A stretch of DNA of 64,000 nt, taken from assembly GCF_000419605.1 (NCBI RefSeq), contig NZ_ATTI01000001.1:3010501-3074500 (forward strand). Reading direction: 5' to 3'. The notes below the pieces were generated by a model that saw only the letters and a program-made list of their open reading frames with translations, had not been told where the DNA came from and did not search any database. The position numbers and the translations under genes are program-made. The stretch's first letter is position 1. The number at the start of each line of letters is the position of its first letter. Below are positions 56,782 to 64,000 of this stretch, piece by piece. The stretch comes from Sphingomonas phyllosphaerae 5.2 (GTDB lineage: Bacteria > Pseudomonadota > Alphaproteobacteria > Sphingomonadales > Sphingomonadaceae).

Positions 56782-57687
56782 TCAAGCGCGCGGCATCGTC
56801 CCCGCCACCAGCATCGGATCGATCCGCGCGCCGTTCCACGTCATCGCCCAGTGCAGATGCGGCCCGGTCGCGCGGCCCGTCCGCCCGACAAGGCCGATCG
56901 CCTCGCCCTGCCGCACCCGCTGCCCGACGCGCACGTCGATGCGCGACAGGTGCAGGAATGCGCTGGTCAGCCCGTGACCATGATCGAGGATCAGCAATCG
57001 CCCCTCCAGCGTGAACGGCGGATCGGCGGCCAGCACCACCACGCCATCCGCCGGCGCGACGACCGGCGCGCCCTCCGGCTTCGCCACGTCGACGCCGCCG
57101 TGATAGCTGCCCGGCTCACCCGCGTAGATGCGTTGCGCCCCGAACAGCCCGGAGATTCGCCCCGTCGCCGGCCATACGAAGCGCTGCCGCCACCCCTCCG
57201 CCGCGCTGCCCACGGTGCGCGCCGCGACGATCCGCGCCAGCTCGCCCGATCGTTTCGCCGCAAATTCCGCGTCCGGCACCGGCACCTTGCGCAGCGTCGG
57301 CAGCCGCTCGATCCGCCAGTCGCCCGCCGCGATCGACAACGTCGCGGTCATCGTGCTCCCGTCGGACAATCCGGCGATCAGCACCGCCTGCGGGCCGGCG
57401 TCGCGGTCGAAGGCGATCACGAACCGCCCGTCCGGCGCGACCACCACCGGCGCACCGTCGAGCGTCAGCGCAGTCGTCCCCGCCGGCACGTTCCCCAGCG
57501 CCAGCCCGCCCTGCCGCAACGCCCCGCGCAATCCGAAGCGGGTCGCTGCTACCAGCTGCGGTGGCGCCGGCAGCAATGGTCGCGGCGCGGCGGCCACCGA
57601 CGCGGCGGGCATCACCGCCGGCGCCCCCACGCATGCCGCCGCCAGCAACGGTGCGAGCAGCGGTGCGAGCAGCGGCCGGCGCCTCAC
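56782..57687 (-). CDS. M23-family (LytM) peptidase
   Basis: A protein of 301 residues from GTG 57687 (GTGA overlap with the DUF2093 gene). Signal-like start RRRPLLAPLLAPLLAAACVG, possibly with a lipobox Cys. The C-terminal LytM domain has the zinc ligands in SYHGGVDVAKPEGAPVVAPADG (HxxxD) and GPHLHWAM (HxH), with HGHGLTSAFLHLS between. It cleaves peptidoglycan cross-bridges or activates amidases. Order xseA-DUF2093-M23 forms a tight unit. Confidence 0.93.
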   Translation of the reverse strand: MRRRPLLAPLLAPLLAAACVGAPAVMPAASVAAAPRPLLPAPPQLVAATRFGLRGALRQGGLALGNVPAGTTALTLDGAPVVVAPDGRFVIAFDRDAGPQAVLIAGLSDGSTMTATLSIAAGDWRIERLPTLRKVPVPDAEFAAKRSGELARIVAARTVGSAAEGWRQRFVWPATGRISGLFGAQRIYAGEPGSYHGGVDVAKPEGAPVVAPADGVVVLAADPPFTLEGRLLILDHGHGLTSAFLHLSRIDVRVGQRVRQGEAIGLVGRTGRATGPHLHWAMTWNGARIDPMLVAGTMPRA

Positions 57688-57884
57688 CGCGGCGCCAGCT
57701 CCTCCATCGCGATCGCGCCGCTTGCGAACGGCCGCTGCGTCGCGACGTCCCAATATCGAAGGTCCTCCAGCGGGATCCGCGCGCCGCTCACCGCGCACAC
57801 CACATGGTCGCCCGGCGCCAGGATGCGGAAGCCGTTGGCCATGTAATGCAGCTTGGCGGGACGATCGGTATGGGACATCAGCAT
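57684..57884 (-). CDS. DUF2093 family protein
   Basis: A protein of 66 residues. AKLHYMANGFRILAPGDHVVCAVSGARIPLEDLRYWDVATQRPFAS matches DUF2093, a small alphaproteobacterial family of unknown function often found between xseA and a peptidase gene. The start may be 57884 or MSHTDRP at 57878. It lies 13 bp after xseA. Confidence 0.92.
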   Translation of the reverse strand: MLMSHTDRPAKLHYMANGFRILAPGDHVVCAVSGARIPLEDLRYWDVATQRPFASGAIAMEELAPR

Positions 57885-57897
57885 CGGACAAGGGCTT

Positions 57898-59337
57898 TCA
57901 GATCAGGCGCGGCTGTTCGGGTTTGTCAGGATAGGCGCGGCGCGGGCTTCGCTCAACCTTGGGCTCAACCTTGGGCTCAGCCGTGGGCTCGACCGTCGGC
58001 CCCGGTCGCGGGCTCCCGTCGACCTGCACCGCGACCGCGCCGTCGCGGAAGCGAAGCGACAGCGCGCCCGCCGCCCGTGCCGCATCCGCGGTCGTCACGG
58101 TTCCGCCCTCCGCCGCCTCGACCCGCGCATAGCCGCGTTCCAGGATGCGGTCCGGGTTCAGGCTGTCGATCAGGCGCCCGACATCGGCCAAGCGCCGCCG
58201 TCCCGCCTCCAGCCGCCGCTCCAGCGTCGCCGGGCGGATCGCGCCCGCCGCATGGGTCAGCTCGCCGCGCGCCCGCGCCACACGCCGCTCCAGCGCGCGG
58301 TCGCCGCGCATGCCCAGTTCGTCCAGCCGCTGCCGCTGCGGCCCCAGCAACCGGTCGCGCGTCGGCATCAGCCGCGCCAGCCCTGCCAGTTGCTCGCGCC
58401 CGCGCTCGACATAGCGGCGCGCGCAACGCTGCGTGCGGTTGGCCATCGCATCCAGCGTCAGCCGCAGCTCGGCGAGCACCGGGACCGCGATCTCCGCCGC
58501 CGCGGTCGGGGTGGGGGCGCGCAGGTCGGCGGCATGGTCGCACAGCGTCGTATCGGTCTCATGCCCCACCGCCGAGATGATCGGGATCGAACATCCCGCG
58601 ACGGCGCGCACCACCACTTCCTCGTTGAACGCCCACAGGTCCTCGATCGAACCGCCACCGCGCGCGACGATCACCAGGTCGGGGCGCGGCACGGGTCCGC
58701 CGTCCGGCAACGCATCGAAGCCGCGCACCGCTGCCGCGACCTCTTCGGCCGCCCCCGCGCCCTGCACCTTCACCGGCCACACCAGCACGTGAGTCGGGCA
58801 GCGATCCTCCAGCCGGTGCAGGATGTCGCGGATCACCGCGCCGGTCGGTGACGTCACCACCCCGATCACGCGCGGCATGAACGGCAGGGGCTGCTTGGCG
58901 GCCGCATCGAACAGCCCCTCGCCCGCCAGCTTGGCCTTCAGTTTTTCCAGCAACGCCATCAGCGCGCCGGCGCCGGCCAATTCCATCCGCTCGATGACGA
59001 TCTGGTATTTCGACCGGCCGGGGAAGGTCGTCAGCCGCCCGGTCGCGACCACCTCGATCCCGTCCTCGGGGCGGAATGCCAGGCTCCCGGCGCTCCCCTT
59101 CCACATCACGCCGTCGATCACCGCGCTCTCGTCCTTCAGGCACAGGTAGACGTGCCCGGAGGTCGCGCGCTTGTAGCCGGAGATCTCGCCGCGCAGCCGG
59201 ACGTGGCCGAACTCGCCCTCCACCATCCGTTTCAGCTTGCCCGACAGCTCGCCGACGCTCATCGCCATCGCATTGTCGCCGGGCGTCGGCTCGGCTACCA
59301 GCCGCCCCGCCTGAGTATCGAAAAGGGGGTCGGCCAT
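57898..59337 (-). CDS. xseA: Exodeoxyribonuclease VII large subunit
   Basis: A protein of 479 residues. The N-terminal OB-fold ([40 protein letters not shown]) is followed by the catalytic domain ([74 protein letters not shown]) and a long coiled coil. The C-terminus has a short Pro/Glu repeat ([14 protein letters not shown]) from a DNA repeat. With XseB it degrades single-stranded DNA. Its ATG (complement of 59335-59337) overlaps the purD ATG by 2 nt in divergent orientation. Confidence 0.95.
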   Translation of the reverse strand: MADPLFDTQAGRLVAEPTPGDNAMAMSVGELSGKLKRMVEGEFGHVRLRGEISGYKRATSGHVYLCLKDESAVIDGVMWKGSAGSLAFRPEDGIEVVATGRLTTFPGRSKYQIVIERMELAGAGALMALLEKLKAKLAGEGLFDAAAKQPLPFMPRVIGVVTSPTGAVIRDILHRLEDRCPTHVLVWPVKVQGAGAAEEVAAAVRGFDALPDGGPVPRPDLVIVARGGGSIEDLWAFNEEVVVRAVAGCSIPIISAVGHETDTTLCDHAADLRAPTPTAAAEIAVPVLAELRLTLDAMANRTQRCARRYVERGREQLAGLARLMPTRDRLLGPQRQRLDELGMRGDRALERRVARARGELTHAAGAIRPATLERRLEAGRRRLADVGRLIDSLNPDRILERGYARVEAAEGGTVTTADAARAAGALSLRFRDGAVAVQVDGSPRPGPTVEPTAEPKVEPKVERSPRRAYPDKPEQPRLI

Positions 59338-60595
59338 GAACATCCTGCTGGTGGGTTCGGGGGGACGCGAACATGCGCTCGCCTGGAAGCTTGCGCAGTC
59401 CCCGACGCTGGATACGCTCTTCGCGGCACCGGGCAACCCCGGCATCGCCGAACATGCGACGATCGCGGAACTGGACGTGACCGATCACCGCGCAATCGTC
59501 GATTTCGTGCGACGCCAGCGCATCGGACTGGTCCTGATCGGCCCCGAGGCGCCGCTGGTGGACGGGCTGGCGGACAATATCCGCTCGATCGGCGTGCCGG
59601 TCTTCGGCCCGGGGCGAGAGGCAGCGAAACTCGAGGGTTCCAAGGGCTTTACCAAGGATCTGTGTGCGCGCGTCGGCATCCCGACCGCGCGCTATTTCCG
59701 GGTCACCTCGAAGGACGGTGCCCTCGCCTGCCTCGACGATTTCGGCGAACGCTGCGTCATCAAAGCCGACGGCCTCGCCGCCGGCAAAGGCGTCGTCGTC
59801 GCGACGACCCGCGCCGAGGCCGAGGCCGCCGTCGCCGATCTCTACGCAAACGGCCCTGTCGAGGCCGTGATCGAGGAGATGCTCGAAGGCCCGGAAGCGA
59901 GCCTGTTCGTGCTATGCGATGGCACCAGCACCGCCTCCTTCGGCTCCGCGCAGGACCATAAGCGGGTGGGCGACGGCGATACCGGCCCGAATACCGGCGG
60001 GATGGGGGCGTACAGCCCTGCCGCGGTGCTCACGCCCGCTCTGGAGGAACGCGCGCTGGGCGAGATCGTGCGTCCGACGATCGACGCGTTGGCGGCCGCC
60101 GGGACGCCGTATGTCGGCGTGTTGTACGCTGGGCTCATGTTGACCACCGACGGCCCGAAGCTGATCGAATATAACGTAAGATTCGGCGATCCCGAGTGTC
60201 AGGTGCTGATGATGCGCTACACCGGCGATCTGGCCGCGCTGTTGCTCGCCGTTGCCGAGGGCAAGCTCGCCGACACCCCCTCCCCGGTCTTCTCCGACGA
60301 CGTCGCGCTCACCGTCGTAATGGCCGCCGACGGATATCCCGGCACGCCGAAGACCGGGGGCGCGATCGCTGCAATCGACGTTGCGCAGGCCGACGGTGCG
60401 GTCGTCTTTCAGGCGGGTACGACGATGAAAGACGGACATTTGGTGTCGAACGGCGGGCGCGTTCTCACCGTGACCGCCACGGGCGCCGATGTCGCCGCGG
60501 CGCAACGCGCCGCTTACGCCGCCGTCGCACGGATCGACTTCCCGACCGGCTTCTACCGCCGGGACATCGGAGCCAAGGCGCTCATCGAAGGTTGA
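59336..60595 (+). CDS. purD: Phosphoribosylamine-glycine ligase
   Basis: A protein of 419 residues with all GARS domains: [20 protein letters not shown] at the canonical start, [22 protein letters not shown]-grasp motifs [18 protein letters not shown] and [39 protein letters not shown], and [19 protein letters not shown]. It makes glycinamide ribonucleotide in purine synthesis. AAGGGGG lies 7 nt before the ATG, inside the xseA coding sequence, and any promoter must be there as well. Confidence 0.97.
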   Translation: MNILLVGSGGREHALAWKLAQSPTLDTLFAAPGNPGIAEHATIAELDVTDHRAIVDFVRRQRIGLVLIGPEAPLVDGLADNIRSIGVPVFGPGREAAKLEGSKGFTKDLCARVGIPTARYFRVTSKDGALACLDDFGERCVIKADGLAAGKGVVVATTRAEAEAAVADLYANGPVEAVIEEMLEGPEASLFVLCDGTSTASFGSAQDHKRVGDGDTGPNTGGMGAYSPAAVLTPALEERALGEIVRPTIDALAAAGTPYVGVLYAGLMLTTDGPKLIEYNVRFGDPECQVLMMRYTGDLAALLLAVAEGKLADTPSPVFSDDVALTVVMAADGYPGTPKTGGAIAAIDVAQADGAVVFQAGTTMKDGHLVSNGGRVLTVTATGADVAAAQRAAYAAVARIDFPTGFYRRDIGAKALIEG

Positions 60596-60626
60596 GCGTG
60601 CACTCTTTTCGGCACAGGACGACGTG

Positions 60627-61274
60627 ATGAACTCTAGCGGTTATGCTTTGGAGCCGATTTCGCAGGACGGCGCGTTGATCACGATCGCGCTCGGGCTGGT
60701 CGCGGTTCTCGCGATCCTCACCGTGATCGCCATGATCTGGGGCGCAAAGCTCAAGCGGCAGCGCCGGGCCGCCGAGGCGGATGAACAGCATCGCATCGAA
60801 AGTCTGAAAGCGGACGGGGTCGAGGCGACCAATACCGCCGAAGGCGGATCGCCGGTCGTCACAGCTCCCCATGCTGCCCCGAGCGACGAGCTGGCGACCG
60901 CTACGCCTCCGCCAGAGACGGCGATCGACACGTCCCGCCCGACACTTGCCGGGGAGCCGATCCCGGCGGCCGCGCCGTTCGAAGCTGTCCCGGCCAGCGT
61001 TGTCGCAGAGGTTCCGACCGAAGAATCGCCCGACACGCAATCCGTCTCGATCCTCAAAGGCCTCGGTCCCAAGATCGCGACCCGGCTCGGTGAACTCGGC
61101 ATCACGCGCGTCGATCAGCTCGCATGGCTGGACGACGCCGAGGCCGAACAGCTGGACGCGCAGCTCGGCGTCTTCCAGGGGCGCATGGAGCGTGACCGCT
61201 GGCGCGAGCAGGCGCGGCTGCTCGCGCAGGGCGACCGCGCCGGCTACGAAGCACAATTCGGCAAGTTGGGATGA
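60627..61274 (+). CDS. Membrane-anchored helix-hairpin-helix protein
   Basis: A protein of 215 residues. One N-terminal transmembrane helix (ALITIALGLVAVLAILTVIAMIW), a charged segment (KLKRQRRAAEADEQHR), a long Pro/Ala/Thr-rich linker (residues about 55-135), and a C-terminal HhH-type domain (SILKGLGPKIATRLGELGITRVDQLAWL). Similar C-terminal domains bind nucleic acids or proteins. The role is unknown. Its stop overlaps the start of the GreA/B-like gene (ATGA), 31 bp after purD. Confidence 0.82.
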   Translation: MNSSGYALEPISQDGALITIALGLVAVLAILTVIAMIWGAKLKRQRRAAEADEQHRIESLKADGVEATNTAEGGSPVVTAPHAAPSDELATATPPPETAIDTSRPTLAGEPIPAAAPFEAVPASVVAEVPTEESPDTQSVSILKGLGPKIATRLGELGITRVDQLAWLDDAEAEQLDAQLGVFQGRMERDRWREQARLLAQGDRAGYEAQFGKLG

Positions 61275-61735
61275 GCGTCGCCTTCCGCCGCGAGAGCGAT
61301 GAGGAACATCTCGAACCGCGCTTCGAACTGCCGATCCCGCCCGGCCCCAATCTCGTGACGCCACGGGGCCGCGCGCTGATCGACGCGCGCGTCCGTGATC
61401 TCGAAGCGGCGTTGGCAGCGGCGAGCGACGATGAAGCCGTCAAGCCGATCGCGCGCGACCTACGCTATTGGAAGACCCGCCGCGCCACCGCGATCGAAAC
61501 CGCGCCGCGTGCTGACGGCATAATCGGCTTCGGCAGCGCCGTCCGTTTCCGCCTCGCCGGTCGCGAGCGCACCGTGACGCTGGTCGGCGATGACGAGGCC
61601 GATCCCGCTGCCGGCCTGCTCGCCTTCTCCGCCCCGCTGGCGCGCGCACTGATGGGCGCGGAGCCGGGAGAAGCGGTTGCCTTCAACGGCCGCGACGATG
61701 CTATCGATGTGCTCGCGGTGAACGAGCACGGCTGA
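61271..61735 (+). CDS. GreA/GreB-family-like protein
   Basis: A protein of 154 residues. The N-terminal part NLVTPRGRALIDARVRDLEAALA matches the start of the Gre coiled-coil, shortened; the C-terminal part (GSAVRFRLAGRERTVTLVGDDEADPAAGLLAFSAPLARALMGAEPGEAV) is the FKBP-like Gre domain that binds RNA polymerase near the secondary channel. The coiled-coil tip acids are not obvious, so it may be a Gre-related factor without cleavage activity. Confidence 0.85.
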   Translation: MSVAFRRESDEEHLEPRFELPIPPGPNLVTPRGRALIDARVRDLEAALAAASDDEAVKPIARDLRYWKTRRATAIETAPRADGIIGFGSAVRFRLAGRERTVTLVGDDEADPAAGLLAFSAPLARALMGAEPGEAVAFNGRDDAIDVLAVNEHG

Positions 61736-61739
61736 GCGT

Positions 61740-63035
61740 TCAGGCCTCGCTCACCAGCAGCTTGTCGATCCGCCGGCCGTCGAGGTCCACCACCTCGAAC
61801 CGCCAGCCCTGCTCCTCGAAACTCTCGCCTTCCTCCGGCAGCTTGCGGAACGCCGCAAGCGCCAGCCCGGCGACCGTCGCATAATCACGATCCTCGGGCA
61901 GATCGATGCCGAGGCGGTCGGCGAGTGCATCCGCCGCCATCGTCCCGGCTACCAGCAACGACCCGTCGTCGCGCACGACCACGTTGGGGCTCTCGTGCGG
62001 ATCGGCATCGGAAACGAACTCGCCCGCAATCGCGGCCAACAGGTTCGCAGGGGTCACGATCCCCTCGAAATGCCCGTATTCGTCGTGGATAAGCGCCATT
62101 GGCACCTCGGCACGGCGCAGCGCGTCGAGCGCGTCCATGGCGTCAATCTGGTCGATCACCACCGGCGCCTTGCGCACCAGCCGCTCGAGGTCGAGCGTCT
62201 CGCCGCGGAACAGCGCCATCGCCACGTCGCGCGCCTGCACCACGCCGACCACCGCATCGATCGAGCCGCGCGCCACCGGCAGGCGGCTGTGCGGCGTGTC
62301 GAGCAGCTTGGCGCGGATCGCGGCATCGTCCAGCGAGATGTCCAGCCAATCGACCTCCGTGCGCGGCGTCATCACCTCGCGCACCGGCCGGTCCGCCAGC
62401 CGCACCACGCCCGAGATGATCGAGCGCTCGTGCTCCTCGATCACACCCGACTTGCTCGCCTCGGCGACGATCAGGTGCAGCTCCTCGGCGGTCACCTGGT
62501 CCTCATTCTCCCGGTTCAGCCCTAGGATGCGGAACAGCAAGGCACTGCTGGCGTCGAGCACCCAGACGATCGGCTTGGTCAGCATCGCAAGCCACGCCAT
62601 CGGCAGCGCCACCAGCGCCGCGACCGCTTCCGGCTTGCGCAAGGCGAACTGCTTGGGAACCAGCTCGCCGACGATCAGCGAGGCGTAGGTCGTCAGCGCG
62701 ATGACCAGCACATAACCGAGCCGCTCCGCCAGCGCATGGCTGAGCCCCATTGCCTCCAGCCGCGCGGCCGTCGGCGTGCCGAGGCTCGCGCCCGAATAGG
62801 CGCCTGCTATGATCCCGATCAGCGTAATGCCGATCTGGACGGTCGAAAGGAATTTTCCGGGATCGGCGGCAAGATCCATCGCGATCGCAGCGCCGCGCCG
62901 ACCGGTGCGCGCCATCGCCTCCAGCCGCGCCTTGCGGGCGGACACGATCGCCAGTTCACTCATCGCGAAGACGCCATTCAGCGCCACCAGCGCCAGAATG
63001 ATGACGACGTCGATCCAAGGGAACGGCGGTAGCAT
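61740..63035 (-). CDS. CNNM/CorC-type transporter with CBS pair (hemolysin family)
   Basis: A protein of 431 residues. The N-terminal DUF21/CNNM membrane domain has about four helices (VVIILALVALNGVFAMSELAIVSARKARL; GKFLSTVQIGITLIGIIAGAYSG; GELVPKQFALRKPEAVA). Two CBS domains follow (REVMTPRTEVDWLDISLD; FEGIVTPANLLAAIAGEF), then the CorC/HlyC domain (DRLGIDLPEDRDYATVAGLAL, WRFEVVDLDGRRIDKLLV). The family acts in Mg2+/Co2+ homeostasis. ATG 63035 is chosen because the first helix follows at once. Confidence 0.93.
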   Translation of the reverse strand: MLPPFPWIDVVIILALVALNGVFAMSELAIVSARKARLEAMARTGRRGAAIAMDLAADPGKFLSTVQIGITLIGIIAGAYSGASLGTPTAARLEAMGLSHALAERLGYVLVIALTTYASLIVGELVPKQFALRKPEAVAALVALPMAWLAMLTKPIVWVLDASSALLFRILGLNRENEDQVTAEELHLIVAEASKSGVIEEHERSIISGVVRLADRPVREVMTPRTEVDWLDISLDDAAIRAKLLDTPHSRLPVARGSIDAVVGVVQARDVAMALFRGETLDLERLVRKAPVVIDQIDAMDALDALRRAEVPMALIHDEYGHFEGIVTPANLLAAIAGEFVSDADPHESPNVVVRDDGSLLVAGTMAADALADRLGIDLPEDRDYATVAGLALAAFRKLPEEGESFEEQGWRFEVVDLDGRRIDKLLVSEA

Positions 63036-63180
63036 GGTTCGCGTCCCTCTTGGCGACAAAGCGCGGCGACGACAATCCGCAAAATCACCTCGGCACGCTT
63101 CAGCCGCCATTCAGTGCGCGTGCGGAACAATCCCGCGCAACGTCGGGTTGACCGGCATCAGCCACGAAAGGGAATTGTAG

Positions 63181-63864
63181 ATGAAGCTATCGTCGAAGCT
63201 GGCGGCCACGCTGGCCTGCGTGTCGCTGCTGAGCGTAGCGGCATGCACGACCGATCCCGAGACCGGTCAGCGCACGATTTCCAAGACCGCGATCGGCGGT
63301 ATCGGCGGCGCGTTGGGCGGATACCTCTTGGGCGATCTGGTCGGCGGGCGACGTGACCGGACCGAGAAGATCATCGGTGCCGGCATCGGCGGTATCGCCG
63401 GTGCCGGCGTCGGCGCGTACATGGACAAGCAGGAGCGCGAGTTGCGTGAGCGCACGCGCGGCACCGACGTGGAGGTGACGCGACAGGGTGACGACCTGCT
63501 GCTCAACATTCCGTCCGGGATCAACTTCGCCTATAACTCGGCGAACGTGCAGCCGCAGTTTCGCGCGACCCTCGACAAGGTCGCCAGCGTGCTCGCCGAT
63601 TACAACCAGACCTACGTCGACGTGTACGGCCATACCGATTCATCCGGCAGCGACGCCTATAATCAGGATCTGTCGGAGCGGCGTGCTACCTCGGTCGCCG
63701 ACTATCTCTCCAGTCACGGCGTGCAACCCGCGCGGATCGCAACGCGCGGCTTCGGCGAGACGCAGCCGATCGAGTCGAACGAGACCGAGTCGGGACGCGC
63801 CGCCAACCGCCGCGTCGAGATCAAGATCGTCCCCGTCTCGCAGAACGACGTCTCGGCACGCTGA
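63181..63864 (+). CDS. OmpA-family lipoprotein (YiaD-like)
   Basis: A protein of 227 residues with lipobox (SLLSVAACTTD). A glycine-zipper region (GGIGGALGGYLLGDLVGG; IIGAGIGGIAGAGVGAYMDKQE) spans residues about 38-88. The C-terminal OmpA domain (INFAYNSANVQPQFRATLDKVA, VDVYGHTDSSGSDAYNQDLSERRATSVADYL, IATRGFGETQPIESNETESGRAANRRVEI) binds peptidoglycan. It would link outer membrane and wall. Confidence 0.95.
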   Translation: MKLSSKLAATLACVSLLSVAACTTDPETGQRTISKTAIGGIGGALGGYLLGDLVGGRRDRTEKIIGAGIGGIAGAGVGAYMDKQERELRERTRGTDVEVTRQGDDLLLNIPSGINFAYNSANVQPQFRATLDKVASVLADYNQTYVDVYGHTDSSGSDAYNQDLSERRATSVADYLSSHGVQPARIATRGFGETQPIESNETESGRAANRRVEIKIVPVSQNDVSAR

Positions 63865-63891
63865 GAGCCACACGGCGCTGGCGATCGATCG

Positions 63892-64000
63892 TCAGCGCCG
63901 CGCTGCAAAGAACGCGCGCAGCAACGCCGATGCCTCACCTGCCCCGATTCCGGCGAAGGTCTCCGGACGATGATGGCAGGTCGGCTGCGCGAAAAAGCGT
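63892..64000 (-). CDS. tadA: tRNA-specific adenosine deaminase, C-terminal end (5' part outside the window)
   Basis: The last 35 residues are visible: QPTCHHRPETFAGIGAGEAS and ALLRAFFAARR before the stop. This tail (HHRPE..GI..GEAxxLLRxFFxxRR) is typical of TadA-type deaminases, which turn A34 to inosine in tRNA-Arg(ACG). The zinc-binding catalytic part lies outside the window, so the call rests on the tail only. Confidence 0.7.
   Translation of the reverse strand, partial: RFFAQPTCHHRPETFAGIGAGEASALLRAFFAARR

Overview
The window looks like a chromosome segment of a high-GC alphaproteobacterium of the order Sphingomonadales, most likely Sphingomonas or a close relative. Support: an alphaproteobacterial LexA box (GTTC-N7-GTTC) before recA, PEP-CTERM proteins with the PEPATWAMM signature, an alphaproteobacterial-type aspartate-rich HemB, DUF2093 and DUF2171 proteins, TonB-dependent receptors, and tight operons with 4-nt GTGA/ATGA overlaps.

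Layout. 1-10.6 kb: end of a TonB receptor, glutathione S-transferase and methyltransferase, recA, ispE, an exported TPR protein, ETF-ubiquinone oxidoreductase, a UDG-like protein coupled to a lytic transglycosylase. 10.93-16.39 kb: a lower-GC genomic island in the 3' end of tRNA-Leu(CAG), bounded by 19-bp direct repeats. It carries a two-gene anti-phage system that I read as type II Thoeris (membrane-macro ThsA plus TIR-like ThsB), a serine recombinase, an 820-bp stretch without a clear gene but with a perfect 12-bp inverted repeat, two small genes, an IS5-family element, and a tyrosine integrase truncated by that element. 16.6-25.3 kb: an NDUFA9-like reductase, uppP, and the glutamate synthase genes gltD and gltB, separated by a HEPN/MNT (type VII toxin-antitoxin-like) pair; all four genes overlap by 4 nt. 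25.4-33.5 kb: REP-like palindromes around a membrane protein, then a valine-degradation cluster (mmsB, enoyl-CoA hydratase, 3-hydroxyisobutyryl-CoA hydrolase, acyl-CoA dehydrogenase, lipoprotein, mmsA) with a divergent LysR gene. 33.7-36.4 kb: a PEP-CTERM protein, an L,D-transpeptidase, a CAP-domain protein and a decayed second PEP-CTERM gene. 36.8-46.4 kb: nrdB, a TIM-barrel isomerase, two GH43-like proteins, a stand-alone STN protein, a MerR-controlled glutaredoxin-MauE fusion, a TonB receptor. 47.5-64 kb: polyprenol-type glycosyltransferases, tRNA-Arg(ACG), a fused membrane/spermidine-synthase protein, GNAT, hemB, lipid kinase, M23 peptidase, xseA and purD with overlapping divergent start codons, a GreA/B-like protein, a CNNM/CBS transporter, an OmpA-like lipoprotein and the end of tadA.

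The most noteworthy items are the Thoeris island, the HEPN/MNT pair inside the glutamate synthase operon, a mer-like operator that controls a glutaredoxin-MauE gene rather than mer genes, and hairpins that cover ribosome binding sites. Function calls rest on motif recognition by eye; no database search was run.
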